Notes: generated by a model from the sequence alone, not told the origin. 60,000 nt of DNA from Phoronis australis (GCA_002633005.1 NMRA01000026.1:1324710-1384709); one strand, 5' to 3'; shown: positions 51,601 through 60,000, numbered from the stretch's first letter. Numbers and translations: made by a program.

Positions 51601-54600
51601 TGGCAACAGTCGTTTGAGTAGTTATTGTGGATTTAGCAACTGTCTCCTCTGCACTCGTTGAAGTACCACTTTCTGATTGGACGACAGTTGTAGATACTGT
51701 GGTTATTTCAGAAGTAGTAACAGTCGTTATCTGAAGAAAAAAAGACATTTTTCAAGTTTACTAAACAAATATGAGCAGCCTGTAAAGTTATTCAAGAACT
51801 ATGAATACGACCTCTTTGGTCCATTTCACCATTACAAAATAATGAAGAACAAAAAACTATGGAAAGCTACAGCAAAATAGCGACACAACAAACGTTCTAT
51901 ATGGCCAATAAGCATGCTCCATACCATAGAAAAACAGAGACCCTGGTTTTCCGCAGCAACGGAAAACAAACAAAATTCACAGAAGTTGACTCATTTCACA
52001 GAATTAGAGATTTCGAACAGAATTTCCATATTACAGTAGCAGATACCTTAAATATTTTTGATTTTAAATTACCAAAAATTAAAACTATAATCCATCAAAT
52101 TCAGTATATTCTGGCCAAAAATCGATCCACGATTGTTTTGTGGCAGACATGTTCAATTAGTTGTTCATTTTTTTCTGAAGATAGAGCTGTTCTCTTCTGG
52201 TTATGAGTAACAATAAACATGGCATGTAGCAAGTTATTGATAAAACAGAGCTGCAAATAATTCAACTGAAAGAGTAAGGCAATTCTCAGATCATTTTTAT
52301 TGATGAATTTTTGAAACAGAAAAAATGTGATTTTGAGATTTCTTTGTCTTTGAAAATGGAAAACCAGGGTCTCTAGATTTCTTTGCTTTTGAAAACGGAA
52401 AACCATGGTTTCTAGAAGTACGTAACATCACATGCATCAACAAGTGTATACGATTTGCTAGTTCAACTTTGTTCAGTCACGCAGTTTGCAAATATTTCTG
52501 TTTTTTTTTAATAGAAGAATGTATTAATAAACCTTACTGCACAAATCTCATGGTCCTCAACAAAAACAAGATCAACAAGTTTACTTAGCTGAGTTGGCAA
52601 CAATATGACTGCTTGAAATACAACACATCTGACCACCTTTTCAAAGACACACAGCGAACATGTTCAAGGGCATTATACCTGTTGAACTAACTCTTCCTTA
52701 GTCACTTCCACAGTTTTCTCCCCTGGTCCATCACATACCCCATCAACTTCCATCTTAGCTGGCTCCTCACTCACTTTCTCACCAGCAGATGTCGCCTCTT
52801 GTTCACTGGTTCTTTCTTCCCTCTCTTTAACTTCCTGCTCTACTCTCTTCTTTTCATCTTCCATTCTCCTCTGTTCCTCTTCCTCCATCTTCTTTTCTTC
52901 TTCCAGTTTCTTCTTTTCTTCTTCCTCCGCAAGCCTTTGTCGCTCCTCTTCCTCTCGTTTCAGCCTCTCTTCTTCTTCCTTTTGTCGTTTGATCATGCGT
53001 TCAGCTTGTATTTTTAACATGTTGCCTGAAATAATAATAAGCAATAATAAGGTCAAAAAGCATACTATTAGTTGCTTCTGGTCTTTACCTCCAACTCATT
53101 TTGAAACAGAAAATAAAAATCTCCACCCATATAACTTTCAAAGAAAATCGCAAACATTCTTGAAAAGCCCCACAATACAGGAACGTAAGGTTTTAAATGT
53201 CATTGCTTGTCTAGTGAGGTATAAGTATGTGTAAATGACACACTACTTCACACACAAACACACACACAAGTGATATCAAGACCCATGTCTGGAGCAAACA
53301 TTCCAAAACAATTTAGAAACTCACTATTCTCGTTATCTAGAACCGACTTCTTATTGCCTCTGGACTGATTGGTCAGTTCTTCAGTGATTGACATCTGTCG
53401 CATCACCTCATCCTTAATGTCACACAGGAAGAACAACAGCTGTCTCTCCCACTTGTCCTTGTCTAAAGACTCCAACAGTTCTTCAAACATGGGGGCGCTA
53501 CTGTAGTACCATACCTCGTTCTCACCCTCACTGGAAGAAGTGTATACAAGATAACCATTACACAGTGCTTACTAACTGCCAAAGAATTTTTGTACAAGAT
53601 GAGGAAACGAAATGTTCTGGCAGTTCAGTCAGTGTTTTGCCTAATCAAGTACAAATAGTCTACCTACTAGTTACAAGCAAGTGGTCAACTCATTGGCCAC
53701 ATCCATGACTTCTGGGGTCACTATCCGAAGGCATGATTAATTAAGTTATTTGAATTAATAACCAGAAATATCTGTCCAATAGGTACCAAGTTCTGCATAA
53801 TAGAAGTAAGAATCCACATACCCATACTACACAGTATCAATTATAGTGACGAGTTCTGAAAACTGTTAACAGTCAGTAATATGGAAATATATAGAGTATA
53901 ATATCAAAAGAAAATTGCTACTTTAAATGACTCAAACGACACGAACCGTTCAGGAGTTCATATGATCCACAAAGCATGATCAACATCAAAGAATTTAATA
54001 GGAGATATTTCCCTAAAAACTCACTGTTTTCTGACACTATCGAAAATAAGGGATACGTACACAATAATCCGCCGACATAAGAACCAGTATTTTCGCCCAT
54101 GACGATCCAACCCAATAGGCTCATGTCGACACAAGAAGCCAGATTTTTCAGACTCTGTTAAACAATCAGTTACACCTTTCACCTGAAAATAAAATTCACC
54201 AGCATTTAAATAATTTTCAGCTATGAAATACACTACAGATGGACTATATGAAAGTATGTTGCATCAAGATTCATTCGCAACTTTTGGTAAAACTACCAGT
54301 CTTTGATAGCTTATGGATGCAGTATTAATTCAGGCTGATGCACACAGAGTTTAACAACAGAACGTGTTTTTCAAAACATTATTGGACTTGGCCGTTTAAC
54401 CAAATATACCGAGGTTTTCCAAGAAATGAAAATTTTCAAGCATCTTAGCAACACCAAATAAGAGCCTGAGAGTTTATGCGGAAAAGGGGAACAAATAAAC
54501 TGAAAGTCAGTTTTAGCTTCACAAATGCCTGCATTTACTGAATACACGTAGGTCTAGATTAAGAGGTAACTACTGAATGAACGTCCATATGCGTTTCATT

Positions 54601-56359
54601 GAGTGGGCTTATTTAAGGAAAATCCAGGTAAGCATCAACCTGTACAGGTATGTTAATTAATGATCAAGTGCTAATTGTAAAGTTTGTACATCAGGACAAT
54701 ACGTGTCACGGTTTTTGGTGTAAATATCCAAAATAAATAATGCAATAAAATACGACTCAGACAATGCACATGGTATTTAAGCGATCTTGGAATGCAATCC
54801 ATCTACAAGTAAGTTCACTGCCCAAGCCTCATCCATCTGACCTGGTGTGCTTTACACACAGAGCAGTTCCAGTCATCTTCCGGTACTTCCTCTAGAGGTG
54901 GGTCAACACAGTCCAGGTGATACACAGCAGAGCATGTCTCACAGCACAGCAGATCCCCCAGCCTGTGATAAAGTCAATGAAATGACCATGACAGACAGTA
55001 TATTATGTGAGCATTGCTCACAGCATTTTTTCTTTCTTACCGAAGTGTACGGCATATCTAACTGTGCTACAGTCAAATATGCAAATATTACGGTAAAGCA
55101 TACTTCCTAGATTGGCTCACGATTCAGCAACCTCCTCAAGTCCATAACAAAAACAAAATAAGAAATGTCAATTGTCAACCCAGTGACACAGCAACTTAAT
55201 ACACTTTTAAAATAAATCTAAGCAGCTCTTTACAGCAAGATAAAATAATCTATTTACAAGTCATTTTAACAGAAAACAACTTTATGAAAACAGAGTTAAC
55301 TAACGATACACACACACCCACACACACACATATATATGTATACAGTATAATGAATGAATATGATTTTCTCATAATTGACAAATTGTAAATTACATACTTG
55401 TGACAGTTTCTGCAGTGGTCATCATACTGAATGGTCCCTTCATTCAAGAGATCTTCTCTTACAGGATTGGTGCCGAGAAACAAATCTACCAAAGTCTGAA
55501 GAACCTGCAGTCTATCTTCAACTTTACAGAACGGGAAGTCAGAGTGATTCAGAACAGGAAAGGCTGCTTGAAATTCTGAAGACTTGTCACTATCAAGAAA
55601 AGCTCGAACAAGTTCCGACCAGGTCATTCCATCCAGGAACAACATGGAGATATTTATACTATCCTTCATATCATGAGGCCCAAATATTGTGTTATTCCCA
55701 TCCTCTTCTTTTTGTAAACATCTGAGAAGTGCACAGTGAATCTCTGACAGTAAATTACTCTGCTCTTCGGTTAACAGAGCAGCGACAAAGTCTTCAAACA
55801 GGAATGGTGATAACCTGACAATTGTTCGAAAGTGGCGAAGGACTTCAAAAATCCCAACAGCTCGCAATAAGTTTTCCCCAGATATTTGCAAATCTGAAGA
55901 ACTTGCAGGTAAAACCAAGGGTGGTACGTCAATTTCTTCAGGCAACTCAGGAGTTTTAGGCCTATCAAAAGTCAGACCTCTTTTACTGCTAACAGTGCTG
56001 AAACTTTTCTCACTTGTAACGTCAGATTCGTCGCCGGAAAACGAGTCGTCTGATTTGGCATTCCCATAATCACTGACGCTTGATCGAGACATGTCATCGT
56101 CCAAATCAGAATCTATAGCATGTTGAATAAAACTACGACTTTTCATTGCCGCTTCTCTGGTTGATCCTTTGGGCCTCCCTCTTGATCGTCCCGAGGGGGT
56201 ACCGGTAACACTACTCACTGGCGTGCTTGACCGGGAGCTGTGTTCGCTCGACGTAAACGCCAACGGTCTGTAATATCCCGATTTTCGGTAAATAGACGAT
56301 CGGTCTGACAAAGGAGTTTTTGGCGGGCGACCGCGGGCTCGCCTGCCACGCGCTGACAT
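24928..56359 (-). CDS. BPTF: BPTF/NURF301, nucleosome-remodelling factor large subunit (complete, 27 coding exons)
   Basis: BPTF is the largest NURF subunit; it recruits the ISWI ATPase and reads histone marks in the nucleus. Coding exons: 56359-55398, 54962-54842, 54182-54061, 53530-53325, 53025-52679, 51730-51049, 50511-50386, 47716-47567, 46648-46265, 45721-45573, 45355-44498, 43921-43129, 42965-42306, 41837-41699, 40813-40440, 40023-39853, 37733-37635, 36945-36791, 36544-36103, 35428-35268, 32679-32603, 32064-31890, 30919-30657, 30241-30068, 28186-27994, 27693-27609, 25118-24928. They sum to 8,259 nt (2,752 residues plus stop) with every junction GT-AG and in phase. Order: AT-hooks (about 4-15 and 57-67), DDT (about 165-230), PHD1 (about 316-358), conserved NURF regions, acidic and Q/T-rich middle, PHD2 (about 2529-2574), PHD3 (about 2587-2632), bromodomain (about 2650-2745). 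The human protein is somewhat longer (about 3,000 residues). Cassette exons in long introns cannot be excluded. Confidence 0.95.
25262..26506. mobile_element. Terminal-inverted-repeat element in BPTF intron 26
   Basis: CTGTATTTGCCGTAATAACC begins the element and GTTATTACGGCGAATACGG ends it, with TA on both outer sides (25260-25261 and 26507-26508), compatible with a TA-targeting Tc1/mariner-type insertion. Subterminal ATAAGCGCCC words follow the left end. The 1.2 kb interior has no transposase, so it is non-autonomous. Confidence 0.7.
26754..26938. repeat. 39-bp tandem repeat, about five copies
   Basis: Units of the type GTTATTGAATGGTTCTGGCA start at 26754, 26793, 26832, 26871 and 26910. The period is a multiple of three, so one plus-strand frame stays open as a 13-residue repeat; this is a by-product in an intron and not evidence of coding. 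Confidence 0.9.
26940..27042. repeat. Hairpin element with arms of about 38 bp
   Basis: attatgaggaacaagatggt...agatatcact is followed by a loop containing ctcgggctttgccc and then the inverse agtgatatta...ctcataat. The arms match except for a few bases. It directly adjoins the 39-bp array, so the two may have arrived together. Confidence 0.75.
27994..30919 (-). CDS. BPTF: BPTF coding exons 23-25: two tandem C-terminal PHD fingers
   Basis: Exon 23 (30919-30657) ends in [13 protein letters not shown]. Exon 24 (30241-30068) holds [18 protein letters not shown], the end of PHD2, and then [13 protein letters not shown]. Exon 25 (28186-27994) holds [18 protein letters not shown] and CPRCQ, the end of PHD3. 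Both fingers keep the three tyrosines and the tryptophan that form the H3K4me3-binding aromatic cage in human BPTF. Human BPTF has one PHD here; I recall Drosophila NURF301 having two. Confidence 0.95.
30943..31172. repeat. 30-bp tandem repeat beside the exon 23 acceptor
   Basis: Nearly eight copies of GTTAGAAGGCGGGTAATAAT plus gattgaacat. The array starts about 24 bp from the BPTF exon 23 acceptor (30920-30921), so it occupies the expected branch-point region on the minus strand. Confidence 0.9.
31466..31890. repeat. Degenerate repeat of about 90 bp derived from the BPTF exon 22 3' edge
   Basis: Words resembling ccttaagctccacttgcatc, the exon 22 end plus donor on the opposite strand, recur at about 31470, 31620, 31710 and 31890. 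Each is accompanied by ccacaagt, gacctgaggtcag and cccacccac. The units are 85-95 bp and diverged. Only the last unit joins the real exon. Confidence 0.6.
31890..32679 (-). CDS. BPTF: BPTF coding exons 21-22: helical basic region
   Basis: Exon 21 (32679-32603) encodes [20 protein letters not shown]. Exon 22 (32064-31890) encodes [20 protein letters not shown] then [10 protein letters not shown], matching the vertebrate KLSALLFKHKEQLRAEILKK segment. Confidence 0.88.
33286..33433. repeat. 36-bp tandem repeat, four copies
   Basis: CATGTTTACCAACACAGTAA plus tagactgtaataacag is repeated with starts at 33286, 33322, 33358 and 33394. The units are almost identical, so the array is young and probably polymorphic. 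In BPTF intron 20. Confidence 0.92.
35268..40813 (-). CDS. BPTF: BPTF coding exons 15-20: Gln/Thr/Pro-rich region
   Basis: Six exons (40813-40440, 40023-39853, 37733-37635, 36945-36791, 36544-36103, 35428-35268). They include a run of 10 glutamines from a GTT/CAA tract in exon 15 and many QQ, VTP and TPT words, as in the Q-rich segment of BPTF. Sequence conservation is low, so these exons rest mainly on splice sites and phase; extra small exons could be missing. Confidence 0.82.
35704..35733. repeat. Short hairpin with GTCGC core
   Basis: TGGCGACTTGGGATTTTCCC and AGGTCGCCA form a near-perfect hairpin. CAGGTCGC and AACTCGCATT words nearby resemble the subterminal repeats of the transposon at 7373-9551, so this may be a relic of that family. 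Confidence 0.5.
37793..39030. repeat. Roughly 430-bp tandem repeat array bounded by TCTGCGC palindromes (BPTF intron 16)
   Basis: The left edge is a perfect palindrome ACTCTGCGC/GCGCAGAGT (37797-37820) followed by a TTCTTATTC tract. The right edge is cgcttgcgcagagt (about 39012-39025). Between them a unit containing gtcaattagtgcaaag, ttttgagctaga, gtttcaggtcatttggtgca and ggggtcattaggtgcatttt occurs about 2.3 times with roughly 430-bp spacing. It may be a non-autonomous element with internal duplications. Confidence 0.7.
41440..41613. mobile_element. Fragment related to the 25262-26506 element
   Basis: taagcgcccaatgc, taataagcacccagggcatt and the end cccgcaagtttatggta resemble the subterminal AAGCGCCC words and terminal repeat of the intron 26 element, but are degraded. 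Lies in BPTF intron 14. Confidence 0.35.
41699..42965 (-). CDS. BPTF: BPTF coding exons 13-14: conserved central motif
   Basis: Exon 13 (42965-42306) contains [51 protein letters not shown] and [14 protein letters not shown]. Exon 14 (41837-41699) has [10 protein letters not shown] and [19 protein letters not shown]. All are BPTF family signatures. Confidence 0.93.
43129..45355 (-). CDS. BPTF: BPTF coding exons 11-12: acidic low-complexity region
   Basis: Exon 11 (45355-44498) opens [19 protein letters not shown], a conserved motif, then turns acidic. Exon 12 (43921-43129) contains a run of 12 aspartates coded by a CAT/GAT triplet tract (about 43830-43865) and imperfect PDGAG/TPGC repeats. 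This middle is expected to be disordered and lineage-specific; the triplet tract is likely length-polymorphic. Confidence 0.9.
44162..44290 (+). mobile_element. SINE-like element in BPTF intron 11, with short local duplication
   Basis: Contains cagggttggccaacg, gagaccaattttat and the tail tttttagccagctaaggagg followed by gcgaaacacagctttaa, matching other copies of the family in order. Immediately after it, aaacacagc.ttaactgaca is repeated (about 44273-44335). Confidence 0.6.
45573..47716 (-). CDS. BPTF: BPTF coding exons 8-10: conserved central NURF region
   Basis: Exon 8 (47716-47567) has [15 protein letters not shown]. Exon 9 (46648-46265) has [35 protein letters not shown] and [13 protein letters not shown]. 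Exon 10 (45721-45573) has [12 protein letters not shown]. These match the most conserved BPTF stretch outside the named domains. Confidence 0.93.
47934..49692. mobile_element. Non-autonomous DNA transposon with CAGGGCTCGAC termini, copy 2 (in BPTF intron 7, with N gap)
   Basis: The first 540 bp and last 320 bp match the element at 7373-9551 almost base for base, in the same orientation, including both termini. Ns fill 48473-49368 (896 positions) where the other copy has about 1.29 kb, so either the gap size is nominal or this copy is internally deleted. No clear target duplication is visible at its edges. Confidence 0.85.
48473..49368. other. Assembly gap (run of N)
   Basis: 896 consecutive Ns inside the second copy of the transposon; a collapsed or unbridged repeat is the likely cause. 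Confidence 0.99.
50069..50342. repeat. Long imperfect inverted repeat in BPTF intron 7
   Basis: ggctcacacaatcag...gagtcacaaacagggccccg folds on gcggggccatgttcttgagt...catgactgtgtgagcc. About 70 bp per arm pair with scattered mismatches around a loop of about 130 bp. Confidence 0.65.
50386..50511 (-). CDS. BPTF: BPTF coding exon 7
   Basis: Encodes [19 protein letters not shown], corresponding to the vertebrate segment around the RIITRLRNPDSK motif. Phase 1 at both ends agrees with exons 6 and 8. Too short and open-ended to find by ORF length alone. Confidence 0.75.
51049..51730 (-). CDS. BPTF: BPTF coding exon 6: Thr/Ser-rich and acidic linker
   Basis: Begins [17 protein letters not shown] and ends [15 protein letters not shown], with acidic [15 protein letters not shown] stretches between. 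Poorly conserved composition-type sequence, supported by its open frame, flanking splice sites and phase agreement with exons 5 and 7. Confidence 0.8.
51938..52412. repeat. Inverted pair and local duplication in BPTF intron 5
   Basis: AGAGACCCTGGTTTTCC (51938-51954) is exactly inverted at 52358-52374. The right side is also tandemly duplicated as two 38-39 bp units (gatttctttg..ttttgaaaa.ggaaaacca). Probably the ends of a degraded foldback element. Confidence 0.55.
52679..53025 (-). CDS. BPTF: BPTF coding exon 5: charged coiled coil
   Basis: A long Glu/Lys/Arg-rich helix ([20 protein letters not shown] and on) is followed by an acidic tail with KMEVDG. It is low complexity; the coiled-coil prediction is from composition only. 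Confidence 0.85.
53325..54182 (-). CDS. BPTF: BPTF coding exons 3-4: conserved NURF region
   Basis: Exon 3 (54182-54061) has [20 protein letters not shown]. Exon 4 (53530-53325) has EVWYYSS and [19 protein letters not shown]. Both match the invariant BPTF segment after PHD1. The exon 3 donor is the second of three nearby GTs, chosen because it alone restores phase with exon 4. Confidence 0.9.
54842..54962 (-). CDS. BPTF: BPTF coding exon 2: core of PHD finger 1
   Basis: Encodes [20 protein letters not shown] and then [20 protein letters not shown], completing the C4HC3 zinc pattern begun at the end of exon 1. Almost identical to the vertebrate N-terminal BPTF PHD finger. Confidence 0.95.
55398..56359 (-). 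CDS. BPTF: BPTF coding exon 1: AT-hooks and DDT domain
   Basis: Starts [14 protein letters not shown], an AT-hook, with a second at GRSRGRPKG. The DDT domain carries [20 protein letters not shown] and [11 protein letters not shown], closely matching vertebrate [13 protein letters not shown] and [12 protein letters not shown] follow as the WHIM-like extension. The exon ends within DDHCRNCHK, the first zinc ligands of PHD1. This ATG is chosen because the N-terminus matches the family and no upstream in-frame start is needed. Confidence 0.95.
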
Positions 56360-57111
56360 TATTCAGGGCTATTTCGGTGCCAGTAGATGCTTTACGGTTT
56401 CCCAAACAAACTCACGTGCATGCAAGCTCTTATAACCTCTGACCTATTTATATTTTCAGTGTCCATGTTGCGGATTTTTGGAAGCCGCCATTTCTGTAAA
56501 TGAGTCACGTGACCACTGAAATTTCCCCCGCTGATATGGCAGTTTCATTCTGGATGCGTGTAAATCGTGTTTAAATCTACAAGCCTTTATTAAAATCCGA
56601 AAAATTAGCACTTAATCGCTATATACTTAATGGCATATTTCTATAAGTCTCAATAACAAGAAAGGAAGATCGAAACTAATTTAGTTGAAGATTTTCCATT
56701 TATCTCCCCTGTGTTTTACAGGTGCGCTTCAGCGTTTATGAAAAAGCCAATAAAAGGGGGCAACTATGTTATAGTAGTTTGAAGACTTTGATGTTTCAGA
56801 TGAAGTCCTGGGCTGGAAAAGCGGTTTTGAGATTTAAACTTTGACCTTTTCGTTCCAATTTTTGTATTTTTCTGTGGATAACAGTAGATTCTTGCAACAG
56901 CCACGGTATCTGTTGGCTAATAAATATACGTTTCAGTTTTATACACAAATTATTACCTTGTAATATATGCAAAACAACATTTCATACACGTTTGGTAAGA
57001 TTTTGATATTTTTGGTTCATTCCATTGCATTGGGTACCTTTTCTTAATTAAACGGTGGCCCTCGTCTTTCGTCAGCCACGTTTTGTGGGAAGGGGATTTG
57101 TGCTTGAAATC
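56360..57111. promoter_or_regulatory. Shared BPTF/AIMP2 divergent promoter region
   Basis: 752 bp separate the two start codons, which point away from each other. It contains GCCGCCATTT (56484-56493), a YY1-type site common in promoters of metazoan housekeeping genes, and the palindrome GTCACGTGAC (56504-56513), an extended E-box. No obvious TATA box. Transcription starts were not determined; the sites are motif matches only. Confidence 0.55.
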
Positions 57112-59095
57112 ATGTATAAACTGCAGCCTGTATATTCTCAAAATCAACAGATTGAAGTACCTAGCTGCATGTACAAACTTCCTAACATACACAAACGTGA
57201 ATTTCAAGACAAAGAGGTACGTTTTGCATGTCTAAATGACAACGTTGTGGACTTCAATGTAGCCTTTCTTGGTTTCCGATTCTCGTTGGAAACCCCAGGC
57301 CCAGTTGATTTAATTAGTGATTGACGGATTGGCGATGAAGTAAGATTATCGTGTAGCATCCTTCGATGCAGGAAAAATGTCCATGTTGATAAATTTAATC
57401 TCCATATATACATTCTAGTCCAAATTTGAAATTTGAGTTGGAAAACGAGGAAATCCAACTGGAAAATGTAGTTTCGAATTTCACCGCTAGGGGCACTGTG
57501 TCCTAATTGTCATCTCATTCTGTTTCTTGATACTAGTAAAAATTTTGATGAAAGCAGTGTTTTGCCCTGTTTAATCTTGTAATGTCATAAAAACAGTCAC
57601 ATAAGACTCCTTACTATGATAGAGTAGAATCTTATTTCATTTACAACAAGAACATCGAAACCTTCTACAACTCGGCAAAATGCTTCAGAGTTTTGTGGGT
57701 TTGACCAACCCAAAGCTAAGCACTCTTATCAGCCGCTCTACCTAAATAAAGAGAAAGGTATGCTACTGCTTATCAATATTGTCGCCCACCAGGTACTTCG
57801 GGAGCAACTCAATTTCAGACTAATTTGTGTCACACATTTTATCTGTGACTGTAAATCGTTCTCTAGTAAGTTACATTTGTTGACTGTGACAACACCAATA
57901 AGCACTATTAATACCTCCAGATTTTCCTAATTCAATCGCCAACATTTTCTGCAAAGGGTTTCATCGGACTTCCTCTGTTCATGTCAACCAATGCGCATGC
58001 TCATCCGAGCACTCAAGATCACCAGAACTTTTACATCAACTAAATACAGCAACAGTAGAGACAGAATACTTCACTAGCACAAGCAAAATTGGCCAACTTT
58101 TCCAGGGGTTTTCGAATTTCCTTCTATTCGTCCTCTAACCATCAAATACAGCCTCAGAAGCACAGTTATGTTTTTTTTCATTTATTAAATGGTGGTCTCA
58201 AAATGAGTCGAATTATAGACCAGTGCCAACCATGACGTGTCGGTGATTTCATTACGCCAGATCAAGCTGGGGTCAGCTCATCACAATCACGAACTACTGT
58301 CATGAGCCTCTCCGTGTCGGCGTGTAATTTGCATCTAATATTGTAGTTTTTAGTTGATGTAAGCATTCACTAGCATTACGAGAATGCGCACTGGTTGACA
58401 TGAATGGAGAAAGTTGGTCATAACGCTTTGTTGTGAATGTTGTCAATTTAATTTAGAAAATCTGATGGTACTATTGGTATTTATGGGTGGTGATGTCAAC
58501 AAATGTAACCTAACAAGTGAACATGTTGTAATTGCGGTTAAAATGTGTGACATAAATTACTCCTTGACTGACATGCTTAAGAGTTGTTCTGGTAGGCGAC
58601 CATACTGGATAGCAGTCGTATACCTTTCTCTATTACATATCCTAACTGGTGGCTGATAAGACGGCCTGTGGCCAACCCTAAAATTGTGAATTCGAAAGTG
58701 GTGCCTGTATGCATGTTCTGTGACTTCAGTTGGTAACGGTAATAGAAGCGTATCATTGTAATTATGAGACCAACTCTGTAGTAAAAGTTTTTATTCAAAT
58801 TTCATTTTTAGCCATTTAAACATGACAAAATGCAGCTTTAAAGAATCAAGCAAGTTACGAATATTTGCGTTAGTAAAATTCTTTTCACAATCACAGCTGC
58901 AGCAGTTCTTGCATGATAAATATATCCTACCCAGTTTCACTTCATTGCTTGCCATTGCAGATGAGCTTTAACAGTGAAAGCCTGCGTCAGCTGGAAGAAA
59001 AACAAGAACAGATTTTAGCCAGACTAGCCAAACTGAAGGAGGAAGTTGACCTACTCTCCACGGGTGTCACCTCCACTGCTAATTCTTCAACTGCG
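57112..59095 (+). CDS. AIMP2: AIMP2 (p38 scaffold of the multi-tRNA-synthetase complex), first two coding exons; continues past window
   Basis: AIMP2 is the central non-enzymatic scaffold that assembles cytosolic aminoacyl-tRNA synthetases. Exon 1 is 57112-57216 (35 codons, donor GAG|gtacgt). Exon 2 is 58961-59095 (45 codons, acceptor ttgcag, donor GCG|gtaaga). Both are phase 0. Exon 1 encodes MYKLQPVY and VPSCMYKLPNIHKREF, matching the family N-terminus (MYQVKPYH, LPTCMYRLPNVHGRSY). Exon 2 encodes LRQLEEKQEQILARLAKLKE and EVDLLS, the leucine-zipper segment. The glutathione-S-transferase-like C-terminal half must lie beyond 60000. The ATG at 57112 is chosen over an upstream GTG-led open frame by homology. 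Confidence 0.88.
57665..57760 (-). mobile_element. tRNA-derived SINE fragment in AIMP2 intron 1
   Basis: The minus strand reads ttaggtagagcggctgataa, A-box-like, then gggttggtcaaaccc and ctctgaagcattttgc. The last two blocks match the SINE-like copy at 20564-20610. The B box is degenerate. Confidence 0.5.
57973..58410. mobile_element. MITE-like element in AIMP2 intron 1
   Basis: CTCTGTTCATGTCAACCAAT followed by gcgcatgctc is inverted on the right as gagaatgcgcactggttgac followed by atgaatggag, giving about 30-bp terminal inverted repeats with few mismatches. The interior of about 380 bp has no coding potential. Target duplication not clear. Confidence 0.6.
58665..58845 (+). mobile_element. 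SINE-like element in AIMP2 intron 1
   Basis: Contains ggccaaccct, ttggtaacggtaatagaag, aattatgagacc and the tail tttttagccatttaaacatg followed by acaaaatgcagctttaa. It is the best match in the window to the minus-strand copy at 20412-20610 and ends about 115 bp before AIMP2 exon 2. Confidence 0.65.
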
Positions 59096-60000
59096 GTAAG
59101 ACTGGTTTTGTTAAGAGTAGTTATGTTCCTCATTAGCCGTTAATTTTAGGTAAAATTCAGTATTTAGATTGAGTTCTTGCAATGAGTAGTCCTCAGTAAA
59201 GTTATTTTGCTTTATTTACTAGTGCTGTCCTGTGTGTGCGTGCATGTGTGTAGAAGTTGTGCACATTAGGAAAGTTGACAAAGTTTATTTCTTAAGTTAA
59301 TAATACTTTACTTCTCTGACAAGCTAATTTTGGGTGTTTTTACCTAGAAATAAATGTCTGAACACTATTGCCTCCAAAATGTAGGAAACCATATGTTTCA
59401 ACTTTCATAATAAGTGAACTGGAACATTCACCGATTCATGACACAGCTGGTGAAATGGAAAACTACGTCACTTCATAAAAAATTAATCGACTGTCACTGA
59501 AAATAGCGAAATAATAAGACTTGGTAATTTAGCCAAAAATGATGTTAAAACACTGAGCTGTCAGGAGCGTTGCATGGTAGCTGTTTGTTTACACCGGGTG
59601 GCTAAAAAGGGACAGGTGACAGCGATATTTGCTCACTTAGTCTTGCCTAGGTGGAGTTTGCCGCACTAAGTTGTATTACCGCATGTCTGAATAGGCTGTT
59701 TGCTGTGTGTCCTGAGAAAGAAATGGCCTTTCTGATCAGTCAAAGAACTTAAGTAAATAAATCTAAATATGAATAAAAACCAATGAAAATATACGGTATA
59801 TTTGTCTAGTCTCATTGCAATATCAAATCGTGAGGGCACGTGTGAATAATTGAAACGTGTGGACTTGGACTTGGAAACTGAGCTAAGATGTGGCAATAAA
59901 GTTAAATGTGTGTTAACTAGTATGATAAACTGAACTTCGTACTGCTTGAAATGCTACTATGAAGTGATCTCTACAGTTTTGTATGTCTACTGACCTACCG
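59096..60000. other. Start of AIMP2 intron 2; nothing else recognised
   Basis: No further AIMP2 exon or other feature identified up to the window edge. Confidence 0.5.

Overview
This window is animal nuclear DNA from a draft assembly. It has four spliced genes with GT-AG introns, many transposon remnants and minisatellites, and three stretches of N. The proteins resemble vertebrate orthologues closely, but the intronic repeat content is not vertebrate-like. I infer a slowly evolving invertebrate metazoan, probably marine, and cannot name the phylum. The exon joins below were worked out by hand from homology and reading-frame phase; every join within a gene keeps the frame.

Layout. (1) 1-4417, minus strand: RPLP0 (60S acidic ribosomal protein P0), first six coding exons, with the 3' end off the left edge. 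Two introns carry sister copies of a C/D-box snoRNA-like element. (2) 4418-16666: no confident gene. It holds nested inverted repeats (6068-7316), a 2.2 kb terminal-inverted-repeat transposon (7373-9551), a decayed LINE reverse-transcriptase fragment (11335-11720), a small two-helix membrane ORF (11987-12331) and a 59-bp satellite. (3) 16667-22299, plus strand: PIGX, complete in five exons, with a Harbinger-like MITE and SINE pieces in its last intron. (4) 56359-24928, minus strand: BPTF (large subunit of the NURF chromatin remodeller), complete in 27 coding exons, about 2,752 residues. It has AT-hooks, a DDT domain, an N-terminal PHD finger, a long acidic and Q/T-rich middle, two tandem C-terminal PHD fingers and a bromodomain. 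(5) 57112 to the right edge, plus strand: first two coding exons of AIMP2, head-to-head with BPTF.

The genes are housekeeping functions: ribosome stalk (RPLP0), GPI-anchor mannosylation (PIGX), chromatin remodelling (BPTF) and the multi-tRNA-synthetase complex (AIMP2). BPTF and AIMP2 share a roughly 750-bp intergenic region that probably holds both promoters. PIGX and BPTF converge.

The most unusual items are the paralogous snoRNA-like pair in RPLP0, the duplicated histone-reading PHD fingers of BPTF, a minisatellite built from the edge of a BPTF exon, a dispersed SINE-like family with a strongly conserved tail, and a 0.65 kb near-perfect palindrome that may be real or an assembly fault.
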